NCBI GenBank assembly: GCA_013399305.1
Contig: VXAI01000028.1
Coordinates: 6,463,086 to 6,527,085, forward strand
Direction of reading: 5' to 3'
Source of the DNA: Rostratula benghalensis
Taxonomy: Eukaryota > Chordata > Aves > Charadriiformes > Rostratulidae
DNA length: 64,000 nt
This document shows, in pieces, positions 40,020 to 51,752 of the stretch. The notes below the pieces were generated by a model. The model saw only the letters and a list, made by a program, of their open reading frames with translations. It was not told the DNA's origin and searched no databases. Both the position numbers and the translations under genes were made by a program. Numbering within the stretch: the first letter of the stretch is position 1; each line of letters starts with the position of its first letter.

Positions 40020-43000
40020 AACTTGGTTGAAACGCGAGTTCTTTAAATTGCATTTCCATCAAGAAAGGTTAATTGCCTGAGTGGAACCTTTGAGTTCAGG
40101 CAGCTCACCTTCATATTTTACTATTGTCTGACTGATGCTGAACTTCTAGGGCAGTTTCTTAAGTGGCTGTACTGCTGCTTTTACGATTTTCAGTGAATTT
40201 TGCAGAGAAGTTAGTGAGCAGTCCCAACTATGCTGGGATTCACTGTTCAAAGCATCAGTAGCAGTCTTTCATCAGAGTTTGATGTTGCAGTATTTAGTCC
40301 CTCTTTTGGTCTACTGGGAACATGGGACTTTGCGATACCATGTCAGGGGAAAGGGGAAAAAAGTTCAAAGAGCACAAGGTGGAGTCAAGTAAAACTGAGA
40401 AGATGTCCCAAGAGGGATGACTGGGGACAGTGTAAGTGTCCAGAGGCTTTAGTACCTGCTGATGGCCAAAGTAAACTTGGGAATGTTTGGGCAGGCAAGT
40501 GGGACTGGTTTGAGAAAGATGTTTGGGACCAGTTTTAATTTTTCACTAAGTGTAGGAAGCAAAGAAAGCAGCACATCCTTTGTATCTGATGACACTATTT
40601 CAACTAGTAACGAAGAAAAAAAGTTATAGCAAGGTAGAGGGATGGCTAAAAGCAATGAAAAATGGACATGTTTTACAGTGGACGTGACTTTTCTTAGAAA
40701 TCAAAGGAATTATCGCTGCTGTCTATGGTTGTCATTATGAAAATAGCCATTTAAAAATGTATAAAACAAGAATGATACAAATGTTTTGATCGCAAGAGAT
40801 GCGTTTTTGCTTTCATGAAGTCTTTCAAATTGGAAAAAAAAAATCTTTCTCTGTTCTTTGCTTAGAAATGGCAGGGAATGTTGTGTTGATAAACTTTAAA
40901 TTTTCAAAGGACTTGTGCTTTAACAGCTGCTACATCATTGCTGTAATGGCTCTAACTGCATCTACCAAGTGGCAAGAAAGCTCAGGAAAATAGTCTCTGT
41001 ACAGAAAACACCCTAGGTATTAAAAACAACAGATAGAAGATGCACCTGTTATGAAGAATCCACCAGAGGCAGCTATGGTTAACCAATGGGGACTTGCTGC
41101 TATGTATGGGAGAGATCCATGTAAACCTTAGGAAGTTATTTGCTTCCTTGAGAGGAGTGGTTGTTGGGTGGTCAGTGATACTCATAAGCCCTGTGACAAC
41201 CCCGCTCATTCTTTTTGTGCGTTGAAACAGATTCAGAAAGTTTGAAATCAATCAGATAAATCTAGCTACATCAAGGTAAAAGACACCAGTTTTCTGCGTT
41301 GCCATGGCTGAATGGAGTCTAGCAGCCTCTCCAGCATGGGTTATCACTTCAGGAGGGAAATAAGCTGTCCCTATTGCCACTGAAAAAGTGCTTTGGTTTT
41401 GTTCGGTTCCTCTGACTTCAGTTACAATTCAAGTACATCTGTACTTCACTCTTGCTACTGAGGAGAGTCAGCATTATTCACACAGAACTTGGTTACTTAA
41501 AATGGGTTTTAACAAAAATGTAGAAGACTGTGAGATGAGTGCTCCTCTCTGACATCTTCAGAGCTTACAAGCAAGCAGTTGTTGGACAATACAGGTGATG
41601 AATATTGTACTCTGTGAATGGGATTGGTATTTCCCTAATAGATATATCTCTCTTATGTTGCATGGATAGAGTGGGTAGTAAAATTAAATGTCTTAGTGTT
41701 TACTTGGATAGAGATCAGAGGTGAAAAACACACACTCACTTGTTAACTCTATATGGGCTGTAGGAACCAAGGGGTTGTAATTTTGGGATAAGACTCCAAA
41801 AAGCTGCTGTAGGTGCATGATATCCTGTTCTTGTTACTTTTTAAAGGGAGTAATGTGTGCACTCTGGCTCACTTGAACTTTTCTGCCTCCATCTTTTGTT
41901 GCCACCATGTTACTTTGAATATCAGAAATTGATAGCAACAGTCAGGACAGCTTTTCACTAACTGAAGGTGGTTTGTTTGCCTTTGTGCGCGCTGTTCCAA
42001 ACCACTTTCTGAGTGGTGGTTTGTCAATCAGTAGATCGGAGACTGATCTGCAGTAAAACTCATAGGGCCAACGTCCAGCCACCAGCCTGGCTTCTTCAAA
42101 AATTCAGTCTATCAGTTTGCAGCTTATTTCACCTTCAGGAACAGACTTGTGCTGACCCTGAGTCTTTGGAGAAAAAAGAACTACTGCTTCTTTTGGTTGA
42201 TCATTTCACTGCTATGTGGTTTTTGTTGGGTTTTTTTTTTTTTAAAGCCATGCCTACTAGACGTGATCAGTGGGGACTGCCTTTTTCCTCTGGAACTTGG
42301 CCCAAATTCTTCTGTTCTGAAGTTCTTGGTTCTTGAGGTTGGGGATTGTGTGTACTGTTCCACTTAAGCTCACCCGCTGGTATAATTTAGTAAATCTGTC
42401 ATTTATGCTCAATATAGCAGAGTCATTTAACTGCAGGAGCTCACCAGTACAATTAACCCTGTTCTGTCAAAATGAGGAGCTGATTATCTTGGCATTCACA
42501 GGAGCATAGAGCGCAGTTAGAGTGCTGTGGTTTCTGGCCCTCCTGGAGCAGTACAGCAGTCAATTGATTCCTTTGTTAATTTGTTCTGTATTCGTATCCT
42601 GCTGGTTTATTATCATCCAAGTGACTTTATGTGCCATGCATAAGTACAATTATATTAAAAATCAATACTTGAACTTTCTTTGCTTGTAAGGATCATATCA
42701 TCCATGGGCTACCTTCTTTGATGTGTGACCTTCTGATCACAACACAGCTAGTAACTTCTAGATTTAGTCACATGCTAATAAAGTAGATGCTCAGATTATG
42801 CTCTCTACTTAATCCTATATCCTAATGAAGAAGGAATAAATGAATTAAATTAGCAAAAGGCTGTTATTGGTGATAAGCCCAATTTTGAGACAGTAGAATG
42901 AATGCTATTTTAGCAAGAAAATATCATTCCATCACTAGGTTCTAACAAGTGTCATGCTTCACAGGCTGAAAACATTTAGAAATGCTATTATCAGAAGCCT

Positions 43001-46000
43001 GAGTCTTATGAACACTTTGTTTTTCCAGTTTCAGTTAGAGAAACAAGTATTCAAAAAATGGCACAAGGTTGCGTTGACCGTTGGATTGAGGGCTGGATTC
43101 CAGGTCTGAATGTAACACAACTGCATGGGATTATGGATGGTTTAAGATCAGCATGTTTTCAAATGATGATCTACTGTTGCACATGCAAAGATGTTCCCTC
43201 TTGTATGTGTTTTTGAAACATATGAACTGCAACGTGGTACTTAATACATTTGTGCTACTGATGTCACAGGGAGGCCTGTTCTTTTTTAAGAAGGAAACCA
43301 CAAGTTAGAAGCAGAATCAGATGCAGATGCGCTCCTGATCTAGACTAGGTATAAAACCACAAGTTTCCAGCTCTGGAGAGACACTGTTTTTCTAATGCAG
43401 GTACCCAGTTGGCAAGAAGACTTAGATTCTTCTGAGTTAGCTCTCTGTAGCCTGAAATGGGCAGGTCTCCACTCAGATAATTGGATTTGCATCATATTTC
43501 CCAGTGAGAAGCTTGTTCTATTGGGGATTTTTTTCTGGAATGTATGGGTGTTATCTCTTCTTGGGACTGTTGCCTTCTAGACACATTTTTATCAGGAGAA
43601 AGGTAAGTTCTTAGGTCATACAGGGTTATACAAGACAGTTTAATGAGGCAATTTGTAGCTCATGTAAGTGAGAAGCTACCAAGGCCTTACTTAAAGCTTT
43701 CAACTCCTTTCACGACAGAAGTGTCTAATCTTCTCTGCATGCGATTGCATGAGTTCCCATCGTTACTGAACTCAAGGAAAAACCCCTTGTTTATGTACTC
43801 AAAAAGAGGCCTCAATTTCTGAGATTGTTACCTGTCTGGATGGTAACATCCTTGTATGCCTTTCCTCCATGGGAGAAGTTCAGAAAGCAGCCTACAGAGT
43901 GGGTTCAAAGGAGGTTATACCTCCTTAAGGGGTATGTTTCCTTGTCTCAGGAAATTATAACGTAATATAATAGAATAGAAAAAATAAATTCTATTTTACT
44001 GTGAAGATGGAACAAATCAACAAATGAGATGATCCTGAAGAGGGAAACCAGCCTGCGCTACTTCTGCAAACTGCTCCCCCCTTCCTGTGGGGTTATCTTA
44101 AAAGAAAAGCCAGGGCTCCATAGCATTGCGTTTTAATTAGAAGAAATCCTTTTGTGCTAAATCCTAATTCGGTGCCTTAATGCAGCAGGTCCTGCAGAGC
44201 AAGCAAGCAAGCTCGCGTGGGAGCACAAACACATGAAGTCTTTTTCTCTGGCATCCCTCTAAGTGAGGGTTGGCTTCTGTTCATAATTATTTTCTGTGGT
44301 GACAGCTCAGGGTTGGCAGTCGCAAGCAGAGAGGCAGGGGTGGAGGGGAAGGCAGAATGACGGGTGATGGCTCTGGTGTCTCCATGGCATCACTGAGCCT
44401 TATCTTAGAGGTATCAAACAGTCCTTACACCTTTCTTTACCCTGTACAGATTCCTAGCACCACTAATGTGAGTCCTACTTGATCACTGTCCCCTTAACAG
44501 CTTATTTTGTAACAGTTTTTTTTTCTTTCTTTTCAATCTGCTCTGCTTTTAGTGAACCTGTGCAAGTAATGAAAATACATGTCTAAATGAAAGCAGCTAC
44601 CAGTTCAAAATTTTATCATTTTGTACCTTTAGTTATGGAGTTAGAATTCATACAAGTACATTTTTAGAAACATTCGATACTGCCTTTTCGGGGCACTCTG
44701 TCCTGTCATGCTCACTATGAATTGGTATGTTTTCAGACTTAAAATGAAGCAATATAGCTGTGAGGAAAACCGCTTTTAGCCCCCATCAGTTAGATCCCAG
44801 TTTTGTCTCTGCCTTAGGCACCTCACTGGTGCCTCACTGTCTTTGGAGGCTCCTGCTTCCATTAACAGAGGCAGAAGGACACCTCCAAGAATGACTCAAC
44901 TGACCTAAGATCTGATTCAGCCTTTGGATTAATTTCTCCATTGTTGATTTTGACACTACATGAGTTACTGCAACCCAGCGGTCTAACTCCTATATACATC
45001 TTCTTAATCGGAAATGCCAAAGCTATGCATGTAGAAGGGGTTCTCAGAGTTACCAGATTTATTTAATAACCATGCTTTTTTTTTTTTAAGAAAATGTTAG
45101 GGGTTTTGCTGTCTTCTTGCTGCACCTCAAGGTATACTCTCAGTTCATGGCTTTAGACATTCCTCTTTGATTAAGAGGGCTAGACTTATTTATTTTTTAA
45201 AATTTTATTTATTTCTAATTAAAAGCTGGGACTCATTCTATCGTGGTTTAAGGTGTTAGGCTAAAGAGTACAAAAAGAGAATGCCAAACGTGACAGCACT
45301 TCTGCAAGGCCTAGGAATATGTTAGCACATATTACAGCAACAATTACAACCGCTCAGTGATCTCCTGTAGGAGTGCTCTTTTACAGGATTACAAATAAGA
45401 TGACTATGGTTTGACATATGTAGTTCCTGCCACCAAAGATACTTGTTTTTCTAACTTTTTGTGTTTTCTACAGTGCTTTGTTAAATGTTTTTGTAGATTT
45501 GCTATTTATAAAGAACAGGATGTCTAAAAAAGCCTATGGGTACTTGTGTTCCATAACTGGTATTTTCATATCTTACACTTTAGGCAGTCAGATCAGTTCA
45601 GTGATCTTTTTTGCCATCTGTTTTTTCACGCCAATGTATTTATTTATCACTTATTGCAAAGATAATCCCTGAAAGTAGATAGCTTTACAGATGTGTTTTT
45701 GAGAAACTCAGGAGTGTGATGAAACCACACAACCCCAGGTACTTTTCCACCCAGCAAGTCTCTTTGGCAGCAAAGACTATTTAATACTCTGAAAATGCCC
45801 TGAAGAAAAGTGTGAAAAAGTAAAAGTGTGGTTGAGTCCTGCATCTTCTTTTATCAAATGTCTGCAGCTTGGAACAGTGACATATAGGGAATTATTTAAC
45901 TAATTTTAGCATCTAATAATACCAATGTTTTCATGTTGGTGGCTATATACAAGAAAGGTATGGCAAGGAGATCCATGACACTGATGAGAGTAGAGGCTTC

Positions 46001-46289
46001 TCCTTATGCAAATTCTCAAGTATCTAATACATGTTCAAGGGGCAGATTTCTTCCAGATGGGACACTTTGAATTGTCTCTTCCTGATGTAACCATTGTAGC
46101 AGTCATTGAGCTCTCTGTCTTGGCAAATTTTAACTGAAATCAGCCACAGGTTTAGAAGTTGCAAATCAATTACACCAACACAAATAATGTGATTCCATAA
46201 TCTTTTTCTGTCATGAATACAAGGCTACAAAATCTTTGTATCTGTGACTAAGAATGTTGAGCTAAAGATGTAAAAATTAACCTTCCCAG

Positions 46290-46403
46290 GTAAAGAAAGC
46301 TGTGCAACAGGAAGGCTTCAGCAGAAGGAAGCGAGGATACAGAGACATCAATGACATCGACATCAATATGAACGATCCTTTATTTACGAAGCAATGGTAC
46401 CTA
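46290..46403 (+). CDS. PCSK2: PCSK2 exon 3: zymogen cleavage site, residues 95-132
   Basis: This 114-nt exon encodes 38 codons, from VKKAVQQEGF to TKQWYL. It holds the end of the prodomain, the primary autocatalytic cleavage site RRKR followed by GYRDIN (human RKKR after Arg109), and the start of the mature enzyme. The downstream segment INMNDPLFTKQWYL is a hallmark of PC2 and the wider kexin/PC family. Cleavage after RRKR releases the prodomain; for PC2 this happens late in the secretory pathway, with help from the chaperone 7B2. The acceptor is ccttcccag|GTA and the donor is CTA|gtaagt, both phase 0. About 33 of 38 residues match human from memory, and the changes lie almost entirely on the prodomain side of the cut. 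Confidence 0.97.
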
Positions 46404-47512
46404 GTAAGTTTTGAAAGAAAATCACGGTAATCATAACTAAATAATTGGCATTCGTCCATTCTGTGTTATTGCGATGTTTTGCAAGAGTACTTCCCAAATA
46501 TATCACAAGAACTTGGGAATGGATCCAGGGCTCTGTCCTGTTGTTTTTAACTGTACCTCTGTTATGCTGGGAGGACCCAGCACATTTCAGGACCTAAATT
46601 TCATTTCAGTCAATTTAAAGATCCTTAGAAAACTTGAAAGAGAATGTATTGGTGTCCTGTGGGCATTCCTGGTATGCTGATGTGACCCCTAAAACTGCAT
46701 ATGAGCTGTGTCATTGAGCTGTTGCCTGGTAAAATATTGTTGTAGAATTATAACAAAAACTTCTACTGCATTGGGTAGGAGAAGTTGAGGTTTTTCTTTT
46801 CTTACAGAAATATGAATGTTAATTGATTTTCTTCTGTCAGAAGCAGAACAGCTGAAAACTGATGAATTTTGGCTTAAGGTGGTGTTAAAAGAAATTAATA
46901 TTTTGCTAAATTGTTTCATTTTTAATGTGTCGTATTTTATAAGGAGAAGTCTTTAGTCTTAAGAGAAAAATTACATTTTTACACAGAAGTAACCAAAATC
47001 ACATTTTTCTATTTAAAAAGTTGATTAAGTAATTCTGGTCAGTTTTAATGTTGCAATCTACTTATGATGAAATAGTAAATTCAGTAATGCCTTGTTCATT
47101 TAATAAGGATCTTTAAGCTTATGGCTGGCTGTTTTGGGGTTGGGTTTTTTTTGTTTTTTGGGTTTTTTTGTTTTTTTACAAAGATGAATTTTCAGATCAA
47201 TGAGGGCAGATTAGCATGGGTTGGGACTTCATCCCTGATGAGATGGTAAAATAAAGTGTGCATTAGCTCACTCCTTGGTGGTTCTTCAATCAAAATGTTG
47301 CAGTGATAAAAATAACTTTTTTTAAGAAGCTATGGATTTTTAGGTTTTAGATTATAAAGTACACTGAAGTGTGTTTTGAAATGAGATGTGTCTGACAAAA
47401 TTGAAATTTTTTGCATCTCGAACAGCAAAAGCCATATTTTTCTCTCAAAACTTTGCATATGAGATTGGTGAACCTGAGTAATGCCTGAAGATACAGGGGA
47501 TTGCCTGTACTG

Positions 47513-47700
47513 CAGAATCATAGAATCACACACACACGGTTGGAAAGGACCCTTGAAGTTAATCTAGTGAACCTTCCTGCATCAAAGTATCCATTTATTT
47601 CTGGTACTTCAGTAGATCCTTGCTTTCAAGATAAAAGAATTTCCTGCTCATAAAATAGTCCTGTGTAAAATCCATTGGTCTAACTTTTGTCTGGATTGAC
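47513..47700 (-). mobile_element. CR1 LINE 3' tail, antisense
   Basis: The stretch begins cagaatcatagaatcac and then, after a short CA run, ggttggaaaggaccc, the reverse complement of a CR1 3' end. Similarity fades after about 150-190 bases. It lies in intron 3, roughly 400-600 bases upstream of exon 4. Confidence 0.8.
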
Positions 47701-47837
47701 CCACTGCCCTGACATGCTTAAGTAGAAAAGCACTCTTGGATGCAAAAGATTCAGTGTTTGATCAAGTCTTGCAAACCTCAAAGAAGTGAATTTATCTAGG
47801 GCTGGTTTGGCTAGTTTTTTGGTTGTTTTGTTGGTTT

Positions 47838-47892
47838 GGGGTTTTTAGTTTTTTTGGGGCAGGGGTTGGGGGTTTTGTTTGTTTGTTTGTTT
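47838..47892 (+). repeat. G-quadruplex-prone run and (GTTT)4 in intron 3
   Basis: G4 runs at 47838-47841, 47856-47859 and 47862-47865 are followed by G5 at 47868-47872. The last three are separated by only two bases each (CA, TT). Four GTTT units follow at 47877-47892. All lie on the PCSK2 sense strand, 200-250 bases before exon 4. Confidence 0.8.
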
Positions 47893-48090
47893 TTGGGTTG
47901 GTTTTTTTTTTTCCATTTTACCACTGCATTACTGAAGTAAATGCGATTATATGCAGATGTGCACTACAAAGCAAATGGGATATATTTTCCATAACAAAGA
48001 TACACTCTAAGATATAAAGCAAAATTCAGTGGCTGTAGAAACGTGTCTATCAAGTAAAAAAGCTATTCTTCTTTTTCACTGATGTATTAG

Positions 48091-48199
48091 ATTAACACTG
48101 GTCAAGCAGATGGGACCCCTGGACTTGATCTTAACGTAGCTGAAGCATGGGAGCTGGGATACACAGGAAAGGGAGTTACCATAGGAATTATGGATGATG
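48091..48199 (+). CDS. PCSK2: PCSK2 exon 4: catalytic aspartate, residues 133-169
   Basis: This 109-nt exon encodes 36 codons plus the first base of a glycine codon. It runs from INTGQADGTPGLDLNV to GIMDD. It is the start of the subtilisin-like catalytic domain. GIMDDG fits the subtilase Asp motif, and the first D is Asp167 of the Asp-His-Ser triad by human numbering. The 37 residues, including the split glycine, appear identical to human PC2 as I recall it. The acceptor is gatgtattag|ATT in phase 0 and the donor is GATG|gtaagt in phase 1. The length is not a multiple of three, so skipping this exon alone shifts the frame. Confidence 0.97.
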
Positions 48200-49098
48200 G
48201 TAAGTGAAGGCTGCATGCTAATAGAGTGTTTTTCAGTAGCTTTTTCCATGTAATCCATGTGGGGGAGGAAAAAAAAAAAATTAAAAAGTAATAATGGATT
48301 GCTTATAGTGCTGAGACTACTAACCTCTATAAAGGCTTTGAGGTCTTCAGGGAAAACATCTTATAGTCTTCACTAGGGATACTGATACATGGATATCCAA
48401 GCATTAAAAGTAATTTGCAATTACCACTCAGATACCTTCCAGGGCATGCTATAATGGCCATTAATCCAAAGGAAAGACTCCCCTTGACTTCTGTAGGCAC
48501 TGCCTGGGAATGTAATTGCTGTGCAAGTACTTAAGAAAACGTTTTCTGGGTTACATTATTCTCAAAGTCATACTTGACAGCTGAAATAATTAAACACTTT
48601 CATGCTGAATGTCAATAAAGACCTGCATATTAAATATATTACTAAATTGGGGCTAAGTTTAGGGAAGATGAAGATAAAAGGTACATTTGAAGTCACAGCT
48701 GTTCTGCCTATATCTGTCTTGCTGATGCACAGGAATTCTGTGCAGTCTCTCAGCACTTCTTTGGGCTAAATTTTGAATGTTTTCCTTTTATGTTGACTGA
48801 ATAATATTAAAAATAAATGTCTGGATCCATATACACTTTCTAGGGTCAGCTGAGATATCTTCTCATTTCTGTTCCTCATCAGCTTACTCCTAAACCACCT
48901 TTTTTTGTGGAAGTAAGAAAGTAGACTTGGACATCAGGGTGTTGATGTCATGAAAAATCACAATTTCACTGATCTCACAGAGGTGAGACTTAACTTTCAG
49001 AATAGCTAGGCATGACTGTGGTGGGGATGACAACAAACTATTTGAGCTTCTGGTCAAATAAATATGTTGACCCATCAGATACAGCTTGGTTTATTTTT

Positions 49099-49119
49099 GG
49101 GGGGTGAGGGTGGGTAGGG
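49099..49119 (+). repeat. Canonical G-quadruplex motif in intron 4
   Basis: Runs of G6, G3, G3 and G3 are separated by TGA, T and TA (loops of 3, 1 and 2 bases). This meets the usual G3+N1-7 rule on the PCSK2 sense strand. Confidence 0.85.
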
Positions 49120-49871
49120 AGCAGCGGCATAACTCGCTCTATATATTCACTTCTAGTAACTCTGGAAGACAGCACCTGAATAACATGATTCTTCACCAAG
49201 ACTTTTGTTTTTCATCTACTGTCTGCATCAATAAGGCTTTACACAGGTGTAGGAGTCTCTTCATGAAAATCCAGTGCTAAAAACCCTACCTAATGGGAGG
49301 TGATCATGTCATCAGAATAACCGCAATCATACAGCGTTCTCCTTGCAGATTAAATTGAACATGTAATAGTGTGGTGGTTGGAGACACAGACCAAGGTCAT
49401 GATCAAAATGTAGCATGAAATTGGTGGCTGTTTCTTTGTATGTTTTAACTGGATATGTAATAGGTCAGTTTATCCTGTCTGAGAGTAGATCTGCTGCCGT
49501 TCCACCATTCACTGGGATTTGTGGTTTTGGCATATGTGGAAAGATATGAGGCATTAGAAGGGGTATATTCTGCACTACTGCCCTCTTACAGTCTTTAACA
49601 TGCTACCGAGGTGCTAAGCCTGTGGTCAGGTGTTTGCTAAAATAGTCTAACCCAGTATTAAAGGTTCTTTCACACACATAATCTAAATTATTTGCTTTAG
49701 TGATCTCCCCAGGTCTAGTTTAGGTAATTTTTTTATGCCTTAATTTACAGTTTTTAGTGGTTAAAAATATTCCTTTTTATGTCCTGTACTGTTCCGGTGC
49801 TTACTGATCCTGTGAGTTTTGGGATGCTTTGAGATGATAGAACTCGTATAAGTATAAATTGTGATTTAAAC

Positions 49872-49913
49872 TAAGTAACCTTAATTGTTACTTAAGTAAC
49901 CTTAATTGTAACC
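49872..49913. repeat. 21-bp tandem duplication
   Basis: The unit taagtaaccttaattgt occurs at 49872 and again at 49893. The two copies differ only in the last four bases of the 21-bp unit. Confidence 0.9.
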
Positions 49914-50215
49914 TAGTCTACAAAACAGTTGAACTCACCTTTCCATTTGGCACCTGGATTTTGATCCAGGTAATGCCTTTATCTGGATTTTGACATAATG
50001 ATTGAAAACTCCTTCCTCATACTGCCTCAAAACTGGTACACTAGTTTAAAAGTCCATATTTAAACACTTGAATTTAACTTAAATCAGTTGCATTATATTC
50101 ACCGCAATAATTTCCTATGGTTGCAAAGGAATCTTGTTTTGTTCTGTGATTGTTAGAAAATCTCTCTTGAAACTCTTAACCTTTTGGTTTCTGTTCTGTC
50201 ACTATCTTATTGCAG

Positions 50216-50253
50216 GAATTGATTATCTGCATCCTGATCTTGCATCAAATTAT
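50216..50253 (+). CDS. PCSK2: PCSK2 exon 5: short 38-nt exon, residues 169-181
   Basis: This very short exon completes the glycine codon split by intron 4 (G from exon 4 plus GA here) and then encodes IDYLHPDLASNY. GIDYLHPDL directly follows the catalytic Asp loop and is strongly conserved in subtilases; it matches human PC2 from memory. The acceptor is ctatcttattgcag|GA and the donor is TAT|gtaagt in phase 0. The next expected segment (NAEASYDFSSND, leading to the catalytic His) is not present in the remaining 13.7 kb that I read. Confidence 0.96.
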
Positions 50254-51335
50254 GTAAGTAATGCTGACCTTTTCTGTAAAATGTGGATTTTCATATTGTT
50301 ATGGTCCCTCTGCTACAAAATTTTAAATAATGAGTGGAACAAGAGTACAGCTGAACTGCTGATCCTACAGATGATATATTTCACATTGAAGGAAGCAAAC
50401 TGAAAATGGGACTGCCTGTGCAAGGACTGGAAAAGGTGACAAGGCTCTTCGTGGAGGAATAACAGTTCTGCCTCACATTAAATAAGCTGCAGCTTGCAAT
50501 ATTGGAGTTAGGACAGAAATGAGTAACCTGGGAATTGATTCTAAATCCTGCTATTAAGATGCAGAATGCATCTGTCACTTAGAGGGCCACGGAGCTGTGG
50601 CTGTGGCAAGGCACATGTTAGCCTTTGAAACCTCCAGGAACAGCTTAATTCCTTTATAACAGGTGATTTGATCCAGTGCTTCAAAGCATGTGGAAGGCAA
50701 ATTGTGTATTCTCAGCACATGCTGCAGCAATTGATTGTTATTCAAACCTGTCTCAGCCTTACCTTCAGACCCGAGGTTTTTATCTATCTTAATTCCTCCA
50801 GGCTCTCCCCAACACACCTGCTGGCTGGCAGTAGGACTCTCTTCTCCAGGTCTGTACAGGGGCTCCCACCATCCAGGGACTGCAGGTTGCTCTCTCACTG
50901 TGCATGTGGTACTCCCATGGGCGGTGAGATCAAGAAGCTATGGCTCCTTGCTGGGGTTGTTGCAGTGCCTCTGCTTTAGGTTTTGCTGTTTTACTGCAGT
51001 CAGTGGCTTCCTGAGGGAAGCCCAGGCTGCTTCAGCTGAGCAGTGTGGTTTGCTTTGCAATTGCGATTAAATGAAAATAAGAAGTGGAAGTTTGAGTAAA
51101 AAACATGACCTGAAAAGGAGTAGGACAATTATTTTTGTCTTCTCAATTTTGAAAATAATAACATACCAGATGAAAACCTATTTGTTGTAGGAAGTAGCAA
51201 AACACCTTTGATAGAGAACAAATGGATATAGAAGGTGTTGACTTTGGACAAGGAGTATGGTAAATAGCTGACAACAGAGGTAAAGAGGAGGATAACCAGC
51301 CTTACTCCTTATGGACTCACTTACCTATTATGTCT

Positions 51336-51752
51336 GGAGAATAAATCTTATGGGAGAGGCTGAGGGAGCTGCGATTGCTCTGCCTGGAGAAGAGGAGGCT
51401 GAGGGGAGACCTTATAGCTCTCTACAGCTACCTGTAAGATGGCTATAGAGCGGTGGAGGTTTGTCTTGTCTCTCAAGTAACAGATGACAGGACAAGAGGA
51501 AATGGCCTCAAGTTGCACCAGGGGAGGTTCAGATTAGGTATCAGGAGAAATTTTTACACTGAAAGGGTTATTAAGCATTGGAATGGGCTGCCTAGGGAAG
51601 TGGCTGAGGCACCATCCCTGGAGCTATTTAAAAGATAGGTTGACATAGTGCTTAGTGACATGGTTTAATGATGGTTTACTACCAGAGTTAGGATGATGGT
51701 TGGACCAAGGTTATCTTAAAGGCCCCTTCCAATCTAGAAAACTCTATGATTC
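51336..51752 (+). mobile_element. CR1 LINE 3' portion, sense strand
   Basis: It starts around the CR1 words gagaggctgagggagctg and cctggagaagaggaggctga and ends cccttccaatctag...ctctatgattc. The + frame at 51483-51635 reads an ORF2 C-terminus with [44 protein letters not shown] and then a stop. About 0.42 kb is kept. Confidence 0.93.

Larger units (their letters stand above)
17078..46289 (+). other. PCSK2: PCSK2 intron 2 (29.2 kb)
   Basis: This is a phase-0 intron running from gtaagt at 17078 to cccag at 46289. If it is retained, the frame meets a stop by 17122. It contains an antisense CR1 at 22507-23285, a CR1 fragment at 25797-25943, simple repeats at 24177-24204, 24426-24450, 26391-26438, 27757-27778 and 31755-31776, and a near-perfect AT palindrome at 39999-40019. 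A few stretches look richer in G and C than their surroundings (about 18061-18260 and 20530-20820), but I recognise no gene or repeat family in them. The remainder looks like unique AT-rich intronic DNA, with no exon-like block flanked by splice sites that I could identify. Confidence 0.85.
46404..48090 (+). other. PCSK2: PCSK2 intron 3 (1.7 kb)
   Basis: This is a short phase-0 intron from gtaagt to tgtattag. It contains a T/G-rich block near 47140-47177, an antisense CR1 3' tail at 47513-47700 and a guanine-rich run at 47838-47872 followed by four GTTT repeats (47877-47892) and a T12 tract. The pyrimidine-rich stretch before the acceptor (cttctttttcac) is ordinary. I see no coding sequence. 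Confidence 0.9.
48200..50215 (+). other. PCSK2: PCSK2 intron 4 (2.0 kb)
   Basis: This is a phase-1 intron from gtaagt to ttattgcag. It contains a canonical four-run G-quadruplex motif at 49099-49119 and a 21-bp tandem duplication at 49872-49913. I found no CR1 piece and no coding sequence; the rest looks unique. Confidence 0.9.
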
